From NCBI GenBank assembly GCA_025451715.1, contig JANWJY010000164.1:1-11718 (forward strand): a DNA stretch of 11,718 bases, written 5' to 3'. The position numbers and the translations under genes are program-made. Below the pieces are notes generated by a model. The model did no database searches and was not told the DNA's origin. It saw only the letters and a list, made by a program, of their open reading frames with translations. The stretch is from Fimbriimonadaceae bacterium (GTDB lineage Bacteria; Armatimonadota; Fimbriimonadia; Fimbriimonadales; Fimbriimonadaceae). Of the stretch, positions 1-5,107 are shown piece by piece. Position 1 is the stretch's first letter; each line of letters starts with the position of its first letter.

Positions 1-768
1 GAAGTCGAACGTCACCGGCGCGTCGCGCTGGATCGTCGCCAGCCACTTTGAGAGCTTCATAACGTCGATCGCCGGCTCGATCTTCTTCCTGTGCTTCGGC
101 TCCACGTCGTTGATGTGCTCGATGATCTGCTCGATCGTTCCGAACTTCAGGATCAGCTCCGTCGCGGTCTTGTCGCCCACGCCCTTGACCCCGGGGATGT
201 TATCGCTCGTGTCGCCCGCCATAGCCTTGTAGTCGACCACGTGCTCCGGCCCGAACCCGTAGCGCTCGACCACCTCGGCAGGCGTGTAAACCTTCGGCGG
301 CGCGCCGAAGTTCTGCGGCGTCATCACGCGAACGCACTCGTCGACCAGTTGTAGCGAGTCCAGGTCGCCCGTCACGATCGTCGTGTCATAGCCGTTCTCC
401 TCGGCGATCTTCGAGATCGTCCCGACGATGTCGTCCGCTTCGAACCCCGTCAGCTCGATCACAGGGATCTTGAACGCCGAGATCAGCTCGCGCGACCCCT
501 CGAGCTGTTCGATCAGCTCCTGCGGAGTCTCTCGCCTCGTCCCCTTGTACTCCGCAAACTCGGCGTGCCGAAACGTCTTGCCCGGCGCGTCCAGCGCGAC
601 CACCACTGCATCGGGCTTGATCTCGTTGAACAGCGTGAACAGCATGTTCACGAATCCGAAGAGAGCGTTGGTCGGCTTTCCGGAGCTTGTGCTCAAGTAA
701 CGGGTCCCGTAGAAGGCGCGGAAAAGCAGGCTGTACCCATCAATAATTACTAGTCGCTTCGCCGCCAT
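1..768 (-). CDS. polA: DNA polymerase I, N-terminal 5' nuclease domain (partial, 3' end beyond window)
   Basis: Reading the minus strand from the ATG at 766-768 gives 256 codons without a stop, running off the left edge. The sequence is the 5'-3' exonuclease/flap endonuclease domain of PolA, which removes RNA primers and flaps during Okazaki fragment maturation and repair. Visible landmarks are the start LVIIDGYSLLFRAF (residues 6-19), the acidic metal-binding residues D10, D60, E110, D112, D113, D135 and D137, the arch-region motif EYKGTRRETP (73-82), GDTSDNIPG (185-193), and the helix-3-turn-helix DNA-binding segment that follows (190-209). The 3'-5' exonuclease and polymerase domains would lie outside the window, so a stand-alone 5' nuclease cannot be strictly excluded. 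No clear Shine-Dalgarno site precedes the ATG. A TATCTT hexamer seven bases upstream suggests a leaderless mRNA. It is divergent from the copper-storage gene. Confidence 0.93.
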   Translation of the reverse strand, partial: MAAKRLVIIDGYSLLFRAFYGTRYLSTSSGKPTNALFGFVNMLFTLFNEIKPDAVVVALDAPGKTFRHAEFAEYKGTRRETPQELIEQLEGSRELISAFKIPVIELTGFEADDIVGTISKIAEENGYDTTIVTGDLDSLQLVDECVRVMTPQNFGAPPKVYTPAEVVERYGFGPEHVVDYKAMAGDTSDNIPGVKGVGDKTATELILKFGTIEQIIEHINDVEPKHRKKIEPAIDVMKLSKWLATIQRDAPVTFDF

Positions 769-781
769 AGACTCAAAGATA
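769..781 (-). promoter_or_regulatory. Candidate -10 box for leaderless polA transcript
   Basis: On the minus strand, TATCTT (776-781) is followed by exactly seven bases (769-775) and then the polA ATG. This matches the TANNNT-N7-start layout of leaderless promoters known from Deinococcus and some actinobacteria. The same hexamer stands ten bases before the tRNA-Leu gene. No convincing -35 box was found. The call is inferred from spacing and from the lack of a ribosome binding site. Confidence 0.4.
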
Positions 782-838
782 CCTCTGGGAGTCCTAGGCC
801 CGAAGTCGGCTGACACCCATCGCGCGTACGGACAAATG

Positions 839-860
839 CTCGTTCGAATCTTCGAGCGAG
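839..860. promoter_or_regulatory. Near-perfect 22-bp inverted repeat abutting the csp ribosome binding site
   Basis: Arms 839-848 (CTCGTTCGAA) and 851-860 (TTCGAGCGAG) are complementary at nine of ten positions, and the tenth would be a G-U pair in RNA. The centre is only two bases, so a protein-binding DNA palindrome is more natural than a stable RNA hairpin. It ends exactly where the purine-rich ribosome binding site of the copper-storage gene begins (GAGAAGGAA, 858-866). That position suits an operator or a translational switch for that gene. No regulator gene is nearby, so the binding factor is unknown. Confidence 0.4.
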
Positions 861-872
861 AAGGAACAAGCC

Positions 873-1220
873 ATGAATGTTGCACCAGAGTTCGAAGCCT
901 GTAACGACGCCTGTAACAATTGCCTCAACGAGTGCCATGAGTGCGTGGTCGCGATAGCAGACGTTCCGAACATGCAGTCGTGCCTCAAGGCGTGTAAGGA
1001 GTGCATCGAAGCCTGCCGCACCTGCATGGAGGCCATGAGCGCAGGCTCCAACCAGCACTGCCTCGCTTGTGCTGAAGCCTGCGACCGTTGCGCCGCAGAG
1101 TGCGCCGTGCACATCGATAACCCGGACTGCCAAGAGGCGCTCGCCGCCTGCCGCAAGTGCGCAGAAGTGTGTCGAGAGACCGCAGGAGTCGCAACCGTCG
1201 CAAGAACCCCGAGCCCATAA
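873..1220 (+). CDS. csp3: Cytosolic copper-storage protein, Csp3-like (four-helix bundle, Cys-rich)
   Basis: The 115-residue product has 19 cysteines, at 10, 14, 17, 21, 24, 37, 41, 44, 48, 51, 63, 66, 70, 73, 77, 86, 93, 96 and 100. They fall in repeated CxxC/CxxxC patterns (for example CNDACNNC and CLACAEACDRC) that place them on one face of successive helices. This is the signature of the Csp/DUF326 family, in which cysteines fill the core of a four-helix bundle and bind many Cu(I) ions. There is no signal peptide, which places it with cytosolic Csp3 rather than exported Csp1. His and Met residues (H22, M52, M55, H62, H80) could help copper entry as in family members. The last 12 residues are an unstructured tail. 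A good ribosome binding site (GAGAAGGAA, 858-866) fixes the start. It is monocistronic between divergent polA and the TfoX-like gene. Copper binding is inferred from the family. Confidence 0.9.
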   Translation: MNVAPEFEACNDACNNCLNECHECVVAIADVPNMQSCLKACKECIEACRTCMEAMSAGSNQHCLACAEACDRCAAECAVHIDNPDCQEALAACRKCAEVCRETAGVATVARTPSP

Positions 1221-1229
1221 CCTGTCGCC

Positions 1230-1248
1230 TTGGGCCTAGCGGGCCCAA
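1230..1248 (+). terminator. Hairpin after csp (weak terminator candidate)
   Basis: TTGGGCC (1230-1236) and GGCCCAA (1242-1248) form a perfect 7-bp stem with a five-base loop, ten bases after the csp stop. It is followed by AA rather than a T tract, so on the plus strand it is not a classical intrinsic terminator. It may protect the 3' end of the mRNA or terminate weakly. Confidence 0.4.
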
Positions 1249-1309
1249 AAGTGCCGGGTAGGTCCCCAAAAGAGAACAGGCCGTTCTCCACACTCGGTGC
1301 GCCCAAAAG
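1244..1309 (+). repeat. Three direct copies of CCCAAAAG
   Basis: CCCAAAAG occurs at 1244-1251, 1265-1272 and 1302-1309. The last two copies extend to the 10-mer CCCAAAAGAG. They are clustered in the non-coding gap between csp and the TfoX-like gene. They may be binding sites or decayed repeats; no function can be assigned. Confidence 0.45.
1272..1288. repeat. Perfect inverted repeat GAGAAC-N5-GTTCTC
   Basis: GAGAAC (1272-1277) and GTTCTC (1283-1288) are perfectly complementary around the loop AGGCC. Read on the minus strand, the hairpin is followed by CTTTTGGGG, a short T run. No minus-strand gene ends here, so a terminator role is unsupported. The loop region shares the 9-mer ACAGGCCGT-like core with the strong hairpin after the TfoX-like gene (1278-1284 lies within AGGCCGT there). 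An operator or a small mRNA hairpin remains possible. Confidence 0.35.
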
Positions 1310-1389
1310 AGGTACCATTCCCCCTGTCCAATTGTTTTTTGGCCGGCTCCCCGCTCACGGCCAGGGCCGACCAATCTGAGGGAATCATA

Positions 1390-1719
1390 ATGGTTTACCG
1401 GCCGCTCCGTTACGAACAAATGATGAAGGCCGCAGAAGGCCTCGACGTTAGGGCCCGCCGTATGTTTGACGGTATGGCCATCTATTCCGGCGAGAGGATG
1501 TTCGCTTACCTCGTGGGTGAGGACATCGGTCTCAAGCTCTCTCCAAAGGACCGCAAGAAGGCGCTCTCGCTCTCGGGCGCCGAGCTCCTTAAGGCCAACC
1601 CCGACGCCGAACCCATGAAGGAGTACGTCCGGATGCCACAGGACATCCTCGACAACTACGACCAGTTCGTCAACTGGGTCCAAAAGAGCGCCCAGTACGC
1701 CACAGACTCGGTTCACTAA
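1390..1719 (+). CDS. TfoX N-terminal domain family protein
   Basis: The 109-residue product matches the TfoX_N domain. It has the motif RRMFDGMAIYSGERMFAYL (about residues 18-36), followed by the short strand GEDIGLKLSPKDRK, as in the family pattern of an R-MFGG-like segment, then 'mFA' and 'LKl'. In gamma-proteobacteria TfoX/Sxy is a competence regulator, but stand-alone TfoX_N proteins of this size are widespread and their role is unknown, so competence control should not be assumed. The start at 1390 is supported by GAGGGA (1378-1383) six bases upstream. Earlier in-frame starts (from 1297) have no ribosome binding site and add a non-family N-terminus. The gene stands alone and ends in a strong hairpin. 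Confidence 0.82.
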   Translation: MVYRPLRYEQMMKAAEGLDVRARRMFDGMAIYSGERMFAYLVGEDIGLKLSPKDRKKALSLSGAELLKANPDAEPMKEYVRMPQDILDNYDQFVNWVQKSAQYATDSVH

Positions 1720-1741
1720 AGCCCGGCTCCAAGTGTCCGGC

Positions 1742-1776
1742 AACACGGCCTGTCCGCAAAACGGACAGGCCGTGTT
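1742..1776 (+). terminator. Perfect 15-bp stem-loop after the TfoX-like gene
   Basis: AACACGGCCTGTCCG (1742-1756) pairs without mismatch with 1762-1776 around the loop CAAAA. The stem is strong and begins 23 bases after the stop codon. The downstream tract is CGTTAATT, so the U run is poor. It most likely terminates transcription of the TfoX-like gene and isolates it from the pfkA leader. Confidence 0.65.
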
Positions 1777-1853
1777 CGTTAATTGCCCTCTCCGCAGCCC
1801 ACAAACCCGCCGACCCCGCCGCCGCCGCCGAACCTGCCGATCCCCCCAACCCG

Positions 1854-1946
1854 TCATAATTGGTACGGACGGTCCGCAATGGCGCGGGCATACAACCGTT
1901 CGGTGGCATCATTGAAGGGCCCCCTTGTGGGGCCCTTTTTCGTCTT
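1854..1946 (+). promoter_or_regulatory. Structured leader upstream of pfkA (candidate cis-regulatory RNA)
   Basis: CATAAT at 1854-1859 is a plausible -10 box (five of six consensus bases), although no good -35 box is visible. The following about 80 nt can fold as CAATG (1877-1881) pairing with CATTG (1910-1914), enclosing a small hairpin around ACCGTTCGGT (1895-1904). The intrinsic-terminator hairpin comes immediately after, and its T run ends seven bases before the pfkA ATG. No known riboswitch class was recognised. The layout suggests attenuation, or a small RNA ending just before pfkA. Confidence 0.4.
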
Positions 1947-1956
1947 ATGGGCATAG
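1879..1956 (+). CDS. Possible 25-residue leader peptide overlapping the pfkA start
   Basis: An ATG at 1879 opens a 25-codon frame (MARAYNRSVASLKGPLVGPF, then FVLWA) that passes through the terminator hairpin and stops at TAG 1954-1956, seven bases past the pfkA ATG at 1947. Ribosomes translating it would melt the hairpin and end on the pfkA start. That would couple translation to read-through and could explain why pfkA has no Shine-Dalgarno site. It has no strong ribosome binding site of its own. The frame is short enough to be chance, so it is listed as a hypothesis. Confidence 0.25.
   Translation: MARAYNRSVASLKGPLVGPFFVLWA
1915..1940 (+). terminator. Intrinsic-terminator-type hairpin immediately before pfkA
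   Basis: AAGGGCCCC (1915-1923) pairs perfectly with GGGGCCCTT (1929-1937) around CTTGT, and the T run spans 1936-1940. This is a complete rho-independent terminator. The pfkA ATG lies at 1947, so either pfkA is transcribed through it under control (attenuator), or it ends an upstream small RNA and pfkA is driven by read-through. Confidence 0.75.
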
Positions 1957-2927
1957 CTCCAGAACTCAAGAAGATCGCGGTCATCACCAGCGGCGGCGAC
2001 GCGCCAGGGATGAACGCCGTAGTCCGAGCCGTCGTCCGTACCGCCCTTGCTCGTGGGGCCGAGATCATCGGCTTCGAGCACGGCTTCCGCGGCCTGATCG
2101 GCGACGAGTTCGTCGAGCTCTCCTCTAAAAGCGTCGGGGGCATTCTCAGCCAGGGCGGCACGCTCCTTCATACGGCCCGCTCGCCGGAGTTCCGCTCGGC
2201 AGAGGGCCGCAATCAGGCCCATGACAACTTGGTCGAGCACGGCATCGAGGGCCTCGTCGTCATCGGGGGCGACGGAAGCCTCTCAGGTGCAAAACGCCTC
2301 TCCGACGAGTTCCGCGTTCCCGTCATGGGAATCCCAGGCTCGATCGACAACGACATCTCGGGCACCGACTTCTCGGTCGGCTTCGACACCGCCGTCAACA
2401 CGGCCGTCGAGGCGATCGACAAGATCCGCGACACCGCTTACTCCCACGAGCGCGTGTTCGTTATCGAGGTCATGGGACGCAACAACGGCTTTATCGCCGT
2501 CGACGTCGCCCTCGCCTGCGGCGCTGAGGCGTGCCTCATTCCGGAAATCCCCTACCGCCTCGAAGAGGTCTGCGAGAACCTCCGCAACATGCGCAAGCGC
2601 GGTAAGCGCAGCTCGATCATCGTCGTCGCTGAGGGCGCCGCCCGGGCAGCAGACGTCCAAGAGTACATCGCCAAGCACACAGGCTTCGAGGCGCGGTACA
2701 CCGTCCTTGGCCACATGCAGCGCGGCGGCAGGCCGTCCTCCTTCGACCGAGTCCTGGCCCTGCGGCTCGGCGCGATGGCATCGGAAAGGCTCCTGAGCGG
2801 GTTCAGCGGGGAGATGGTCGGCGTCCTCGGCGGTAACCTAGTTGCGCACCCGCTCAGCTACGTCCTCGGCACCGAAAGAACGATCGACCCGGACAAGCTG
2901 CACCTGGTCGACGTCATGGCGCAATGA
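1947..2927 (+). CDS. pfkA: ATP-dependent 6-phosphofructokinase
   Basis: The 326-residue product is of the usual bacterial PfkA length. It catalyses fructose 6-phosphate + ATP to fructose 1,6-bisphosphate, the committed step of glycolysis. Landmarks are the nucleotide loop TSGGDAPGMNAVVRA (14-28), GGDGS (107-111), PGSIDND (130-136) with catalytic D134, the substrate motif MGR (176-178) and GHMQRGGRPSSFDR (255-268). Gly in GGDGS and in PGSIDND, where pyrophosphate-dependent enzymes carry Asp and Lys, supports ATP as phosphoryl donor. The start at 1947 gives the normal N-terminus. An upstream in-frame TTG at 1860 would add 29 residues, partly encoded by the terminator hairpin, and was rejected. 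No Shine-Dalgarno site is present. The stop overlaps the start of the next kinase gene (ATGA), implying one mRNA and coupled translation. Confidence 0.95.
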   Translation: MGIAPELKKIAVITSGGDAPGMNAVVRAVVRTALARGAEIIGFEHGFRGLIGDEFVELSSKSVGGILSQGGTLLHTARSPEFRSAEGRNQAHDNLVEHGIEGLVVIGGDGSLSGAKRLSDEFRVPVMGIPGSIDNDISGTDFSVGFDTAVNTAVEAIDKIRDTAYSHERVFVIEVMGRNNGFIAVDVALACGAEACLIPEIPYRLEEVCENLRNMRKRGKRSSIIVVAEGAARAADVQEYIAKHTGFEARYTVLGHMQRGGRPSSFDRVLALRLGAMASERLLSGFSGEMVGVLGGNLVAHPLSYVLGTERTIDPDKLHLVDVMAQ

Positions 2928-3862
2928 TCCTCAGTGTCACGCTCAATCCTTGCATCGACCGCACGCTTTTCGTCGACGGTCTGAAGCCGTACGACACAAA
3001 CCGCGTCGTGCGCTCAGAGACCGACGCCGGAGGCAAAGGCATCAACCTCTCGCGCGTCGCGGTTGAGCTCGGTGGCGAGTCGCTTGCGACCGGTTTCCTC
3101 GGTGGCGGCGCCGGGGCGCACGTCCGCAGGGTCCTCGACGTGCAGGGCGTGCAGCACGAGTTCGTGGAGATCGAGGGCAACACCCGCATCAACTTCAGCG
3201 TCGAAGACGGCAGCGGCGAACCACCCACGACCTTCAACTCCAAGGGCCCGTCTGTCTCCGCCACAGAGTGGGACAGGCTCTTCGCTCTCGTCACAAAGCA
3301 CACCCAGTCCTCCGACTGGATAACCCTCGGTGGCTCCCTGCCAAAGGGCGTCCCGGTCGAGGCGTACTTCGAGATCGGCAAAGTCGTGAAGCAGGCGGGG
3401 AAGAGGCTCGCGCTCGACGCCGACGGGGAGGCCATGCGACGCGGCCTCGACGCCAAGCCCCACTTCATCAAGCCGAACCGTAAAGAGGCCGGCCGGCTCC
3501 TTGGGCGTTCGGTAGAGTCGGTCGACGACGCTGTTTTCGCCGCAGAGGAGCTCCGCCAATATCTCGAGCCCGACGGCGTCTGTGTGCTCTCGCTCGGCCA
3601 GGACGGCGCAGTTCTGGCCTCAGCGGCCGGCACGCTCATTGGCAGACCGATCGAGGTCGAGTCCGTCAGTACGATCGGAAGCGGAGACTCGCTCGTCGGG
3701 GCCATGCTCACCGCACTCGAGCGCGGCTCATCGCTCGAAGACTCCTTCCGCCTCGGCCTCGCTGCCGGGGCCGCAACCGCCATGACCGACGGCGCAGAGA
3801 TCGCCCGCCGCCCTGTCGTCGAATCTCTCCTCCCCCGCGCCGTCGTCGAAAGCGCCCATTAG
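2924..3862 (+). CDS. fruK: PfkB-family 1-phosphofructokinase (hexose-phosphate kinase)
   Basis: The 312-residue product is a ribokinase/PfkB-fold sugar kinase of the FruK/LacC branch. The start ILSVTLNPCIDRTLFVD is typical of 1-phosphofructokinase and tagatose-6-phosphate kinase. It is followed by the first signature, GGKGINLSRVAVELGG (36-51), the IKPNRKE segment (182-188), and the second signature TIGSGDSLVGAML (250-262), with anion-hole GSGD and catalytic base D255. The likely reaction is fructose 1-phosphate + ATP to fructose 1,6-bisphosphate. Phosphofructokinase-2 or tagatose-6-phosphate kinase activity cannot be excluded from sequence, and no fructose PTS gene is nearby. The start overlaps the pfkA stop by four bases and has no Shine-Dalgarno site, so translation is probably coupled. 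The pair puts two routes to fructose 1,6-bisphosphate in one operon. Confidence 0.87.
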   Translation: MILSVTLNPCIDRTLFVDGLKPYDTNRVVRSETDAGGKGINLSRVAVELGGESLATGFLGGGAGAHVRRVLDVQGVQHEFVEIEGNTRINFSVEDGSGEPPTTFNSKGPSVSATEWDRLFALVTKHTQSSDWITLGGSLPKGVPVEAYFEIGKVVKQAGKRLALDADGEAMRRGLDAKPHFIKPNRKEAGRLLGRSVESVDDAVFAAEELRQYLEPDGVCVLSLGQDGAVLASAAGTLIGRPIEVESVSTIGSGDSLVGAMLTALERGSSLEDSFRLGLAAGAATAMTDGAEIARRPVVESLLPRAVVESAH

Positions 3863-3925
3863 TCCCCTCCCTTCATCCTTCATCCTTCTGGCTTCATCCC
3901 TTCCCCAGGTATCTTCCCCTCGTTC
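3863..3925 (+). repeat. Pyrimidine-rich spacer with three TTCATCC copies and tRNA -10 candidate
   Basis: Only 10 of the 63 bases are purines. TTCATCC occurs at 3872-3878, 3879-3885 (tandem) and 3893-3899. TATCTT at 3910-3915 would suit a -10 box for the tRNA gene, since the mature 5' end lies ten bases later, and it is identical to the hexamer proposed for polA. No hairpin terminator for fruK is seen here, so the tRNA could also be read from the kinase operon. Confidence 0.4.
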
Positions 3926-4011
3926 GCCGGGGTGGCGGAACGGTAGACGCGACGGTCTCAAAAACCGTTGGGCGCAAGCTCATGAGGGTTCGATTCCCTC
4001 CCCCGGCACCA
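3926..4011 (+). tRNA. tRNA-Leu (anticodon CAA)
   Basis: The acceptor arms GCCGGGG (3926-3932) and CCCCGGC (4001-4007) pair, followed by discriminator A and an encoded CCA (4009-4011). The anticodon stem ACGGT/ACCGT holds the loop CTCAAAA, giving anticodon CAA, which reads UUG. The long variable arm after the anticodon stem marks a class II tRNA, as expected for leucine. The T arm is GAGGG-TTCGATT-CCCTC. Length is 86 nt including CCA. No duplicated 3' end or integrase is present, so there is no sign of an integrated element. Confidence 0.96.
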
Positions 4012-4057
4012 ACCTCCCGCCGACCGACCTTCACACGCTAGACCTGATTGAGAGAAT

Positions 4058-4086
4058 AAGGTCCCTGTCCATTTTTGGGACCTTTT
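4058..4086 (+). terminator. Rho-independent terminator after tRNA-Leu
   Basis: AAGGTCCC (4058-4065) pairs perfectly with GGGACCTT (4077-4084) around an 11-base loop, and two further Ts follow. An outer CCTGA (4042-4046) / TCAGG (4086-4090) pair could extend the structure. It lies 47 bases after the tRNA CCA end and before the strong promoter of the next unit, so it most likely ends the tRNA transcript. Confidence 0.7.
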
Positions 4087-4120
4087 CAGGTTCAAAGTGC
4101 TCCCAATCTGCTCCCAGGAC

Positions 4121-4149
4121 TTGACAAAACAGCAAATCTCAGGTATAGT
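4121..4149 (+). promoter_or_regulatory. Consensus sigma-70-type promoter
   Basis: A perfect TTGACA -35 box (4121-4126) is separated by exactly 17 bases from TATAGT (4144-4149), which matches the -10 consensus at five of six positions. It is by far the best promoter in the window. Transcription would start near 4156, giving a leader of about 278 nt before the secreted-protein ATG at 4434, or else a separate non-coding RNA. Confidence 0.8.
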
Positions 4150-4433
4150 GAGAGTGGATCAGATTGGGGAAGGGTCACTAGGGAACGCCGGATCAAAAAA
4201 ACGTCGAATAAACGTACCCTCCTAAAAACGAGCCTGCTAAAGAAATCCGAAAAACGGGAGAAACACGGGAAGCAAAGTGCAAAAGATGACGGGTCAAAAC
4301 GGGAGGAAAACGGGAACCCTAGGGCAAATCTGCCAAGAACCCGCCGGGACAATCCCGCATTGTGGAGATAAACGCCCCAGGTTCGCGTAATCTAAGGGTG
4401 GCAGGCCCGTCAAACAGGTACAGAGGAATCTCA
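4150..4433 (+). other. Long A-rich, T-poor leader with repeated AAACG / AAAACGGGA motifs
   Basis: No supported gene lies between the tRNA terminator and 4434. In 4191-4320 the base count is 58 A, 13 T and 59 G+C of 130, markedly unlike the GC-rich surroundings. AAACG recurs seven times (ending at 4203, 4214, 4230, 4256, 4301, 4312 and 4374). Within these, AAAACGGGAG occurs twice (4251-4260, 4296-4305) and AAAACGGGAA once (4307-4316). Few stable stems can form; exceptions are CGGGA-CAA-TCCCG near 4345-4357 and the palindrome CCCTAGGG (4317-4324). Being transcribed from the strong promoter, it is either an unstructured 5' leader of the next gene or a small RNA. An open frame here (to 4371) is Lys/Arg-rich only because of base composition and is not called. 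Confidence 0.5.
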
Positions 4434-5093
4434 ATGAGGACTATCGCGACACTGGCGCTCGCGGCGACCGCAACAATCGGCTTCGCCCAAATCAGGTTCG
4501 ACGACATCACCGTGCGGAACATGACGCCGCAGTGGGGCACGGTCCTTGTCGGGGCCAACGGCGCGTTCGGCCAGCCTTGCCAGCTTGCCATCACCAGCTA
4601 TGAACAGTGGTGCCAGGCTTGGCCGTCAGTCGCCGGACAGTACTACCAGCGCGGTATGGAAGTCCCCCGCTTCATCGATTGGAACACCGAGCAGATCGTC
4701 CTCATCAGCCTCGGCAACGTCAGCGCGCAGGGCTACGGCATCTTTGTCGAGGAAGTCCGGCGCACCAGTTCGTTCCAGTTCGAGGTCCGATATGCGATCT
4801 CCGCGCCGAACGTCCAGATCGGCTATCAGCAGAGCAGCTACCAGAGCTTCAATTTCGGATACGGCACCTCGCCGTTCGTCGCGTTCCGCGTCCCTCGCTC
4901 GTACGGCTACCCGTCGTTCCACTCGCGGTACTACCAGCCGCCGAGCTACGTGATCCGCACGGCGTGCGGCTGCAACCACTGCAACAGCCACAACAACAAG
5001 GTTTGGATGTTCGGCAAGGGCGGAGCGCTCATGCCGTACGTGCCGCCCGGCCAGCAGGAAAAGGACAAACAGACGGGCCGCGGCGGAATCTAG
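4434..5093 (+). CDS. Secreted protein with PrcB-like domain and C-terminal Cys/His cluster, function unknown
   Basis: The 219-residue product starts with a signal peptide (MRTIATLALAATATIGFAQ, probable cleavage near 19). Residues about 56-154 resemble the PrcB_C fold seen in protease-complex subunits and other secreted proteins: a W-containing helix, then IDWNTEQIVLISLG (81-94), a YGIFVEEVRR strand (101-110), and a final strand ending in a proline (FVAFRVP, 148-154). The similarity is by pattern only. A Tyr/Ser-rich stretch follows, then CGCNHCNSH (178-186), a compact set of three Cys and two His that could bind metal, and a charged tail. C49 and C60 could form a disulphide. AGAGGA (4422-4427) supports the ATG at 4434; the in-frame GTG at 4362 would bury the signal peptide. 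It lies downstream of the strongest promoter and 14 bases before cinA. Confidence 0.75.
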   Translation: MRTIATLALAATATIGFAQIRFDDITVRNMTPQWGTVLVGANGAFGQPCQLAITSYEQWCQAWPSVAGQYYQRGMEVPRFIDWNTEQIVLISLGNVSAQGYGIFVEEVRRTSSFQFEVRYAISAPNVQIGYQQSSYQSFNFGYGTSPFVAFRVPRSYGYPSFHSRYYQPPSYVIRTACGCNHCNSHNNKVWMFGKGGALMPYVPPGQQEKDKQTGRGGI

Positions 5094-5107
5094 GCCAAAA
5101 TCTCGGC

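Noticed and set aside
1808..1831. CCG-rich microsatellite-like tract (CCGCCGCCGCCG)
   Set aside because: Only four or five CCG units in an already GC-rich intergenic region; too short to call a repeat element or phase-variable tract.
985..1857. Minus-strand 290-codon frame across csp and the TfoX-like gene
   Set aside because: Arg-rich low-complexity translation crossing two recognisable plus-strand genes and their hairpins; no ribosome binding site.
1860..1946. TTG-initiated N-terminal extension of PfkA by 29 residues
   Set aside because: The extension is encoded by the terminator hairpin and leader, has no PfkA homology, and the ATG at 1947 gives the standard N-terminus.
3926..4120. tRNA-Leu as an integration site for a mobile element
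   Set aside because: No integrase, no repeated tRNA 3' end and no foreign gene block follows; a terminator and ordinary genes follow.
4075..4371. Possible 98-residue basic protein in the A-rich leader
   Set aside because: Its start lies in the tRNA terminator hairpin, and its Lys/Arg content follows from the A-rich composition. No ribosome binding site or family motif is present.
4362..4433. GTG start extending the secreted PrcB-like protein
   Set aside because: It would put 24 polar residues before an intact signal peptide, while AGAGGA at 4422-4427 clearly serves the ATG at 4434.
4607..5107. Upstream extension of the cinA frame by 167 codons
   Set aside because: That part is an out-of-frame shadow of the secreted-protein gene. 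The CinA family N-terminus begins at 5108.
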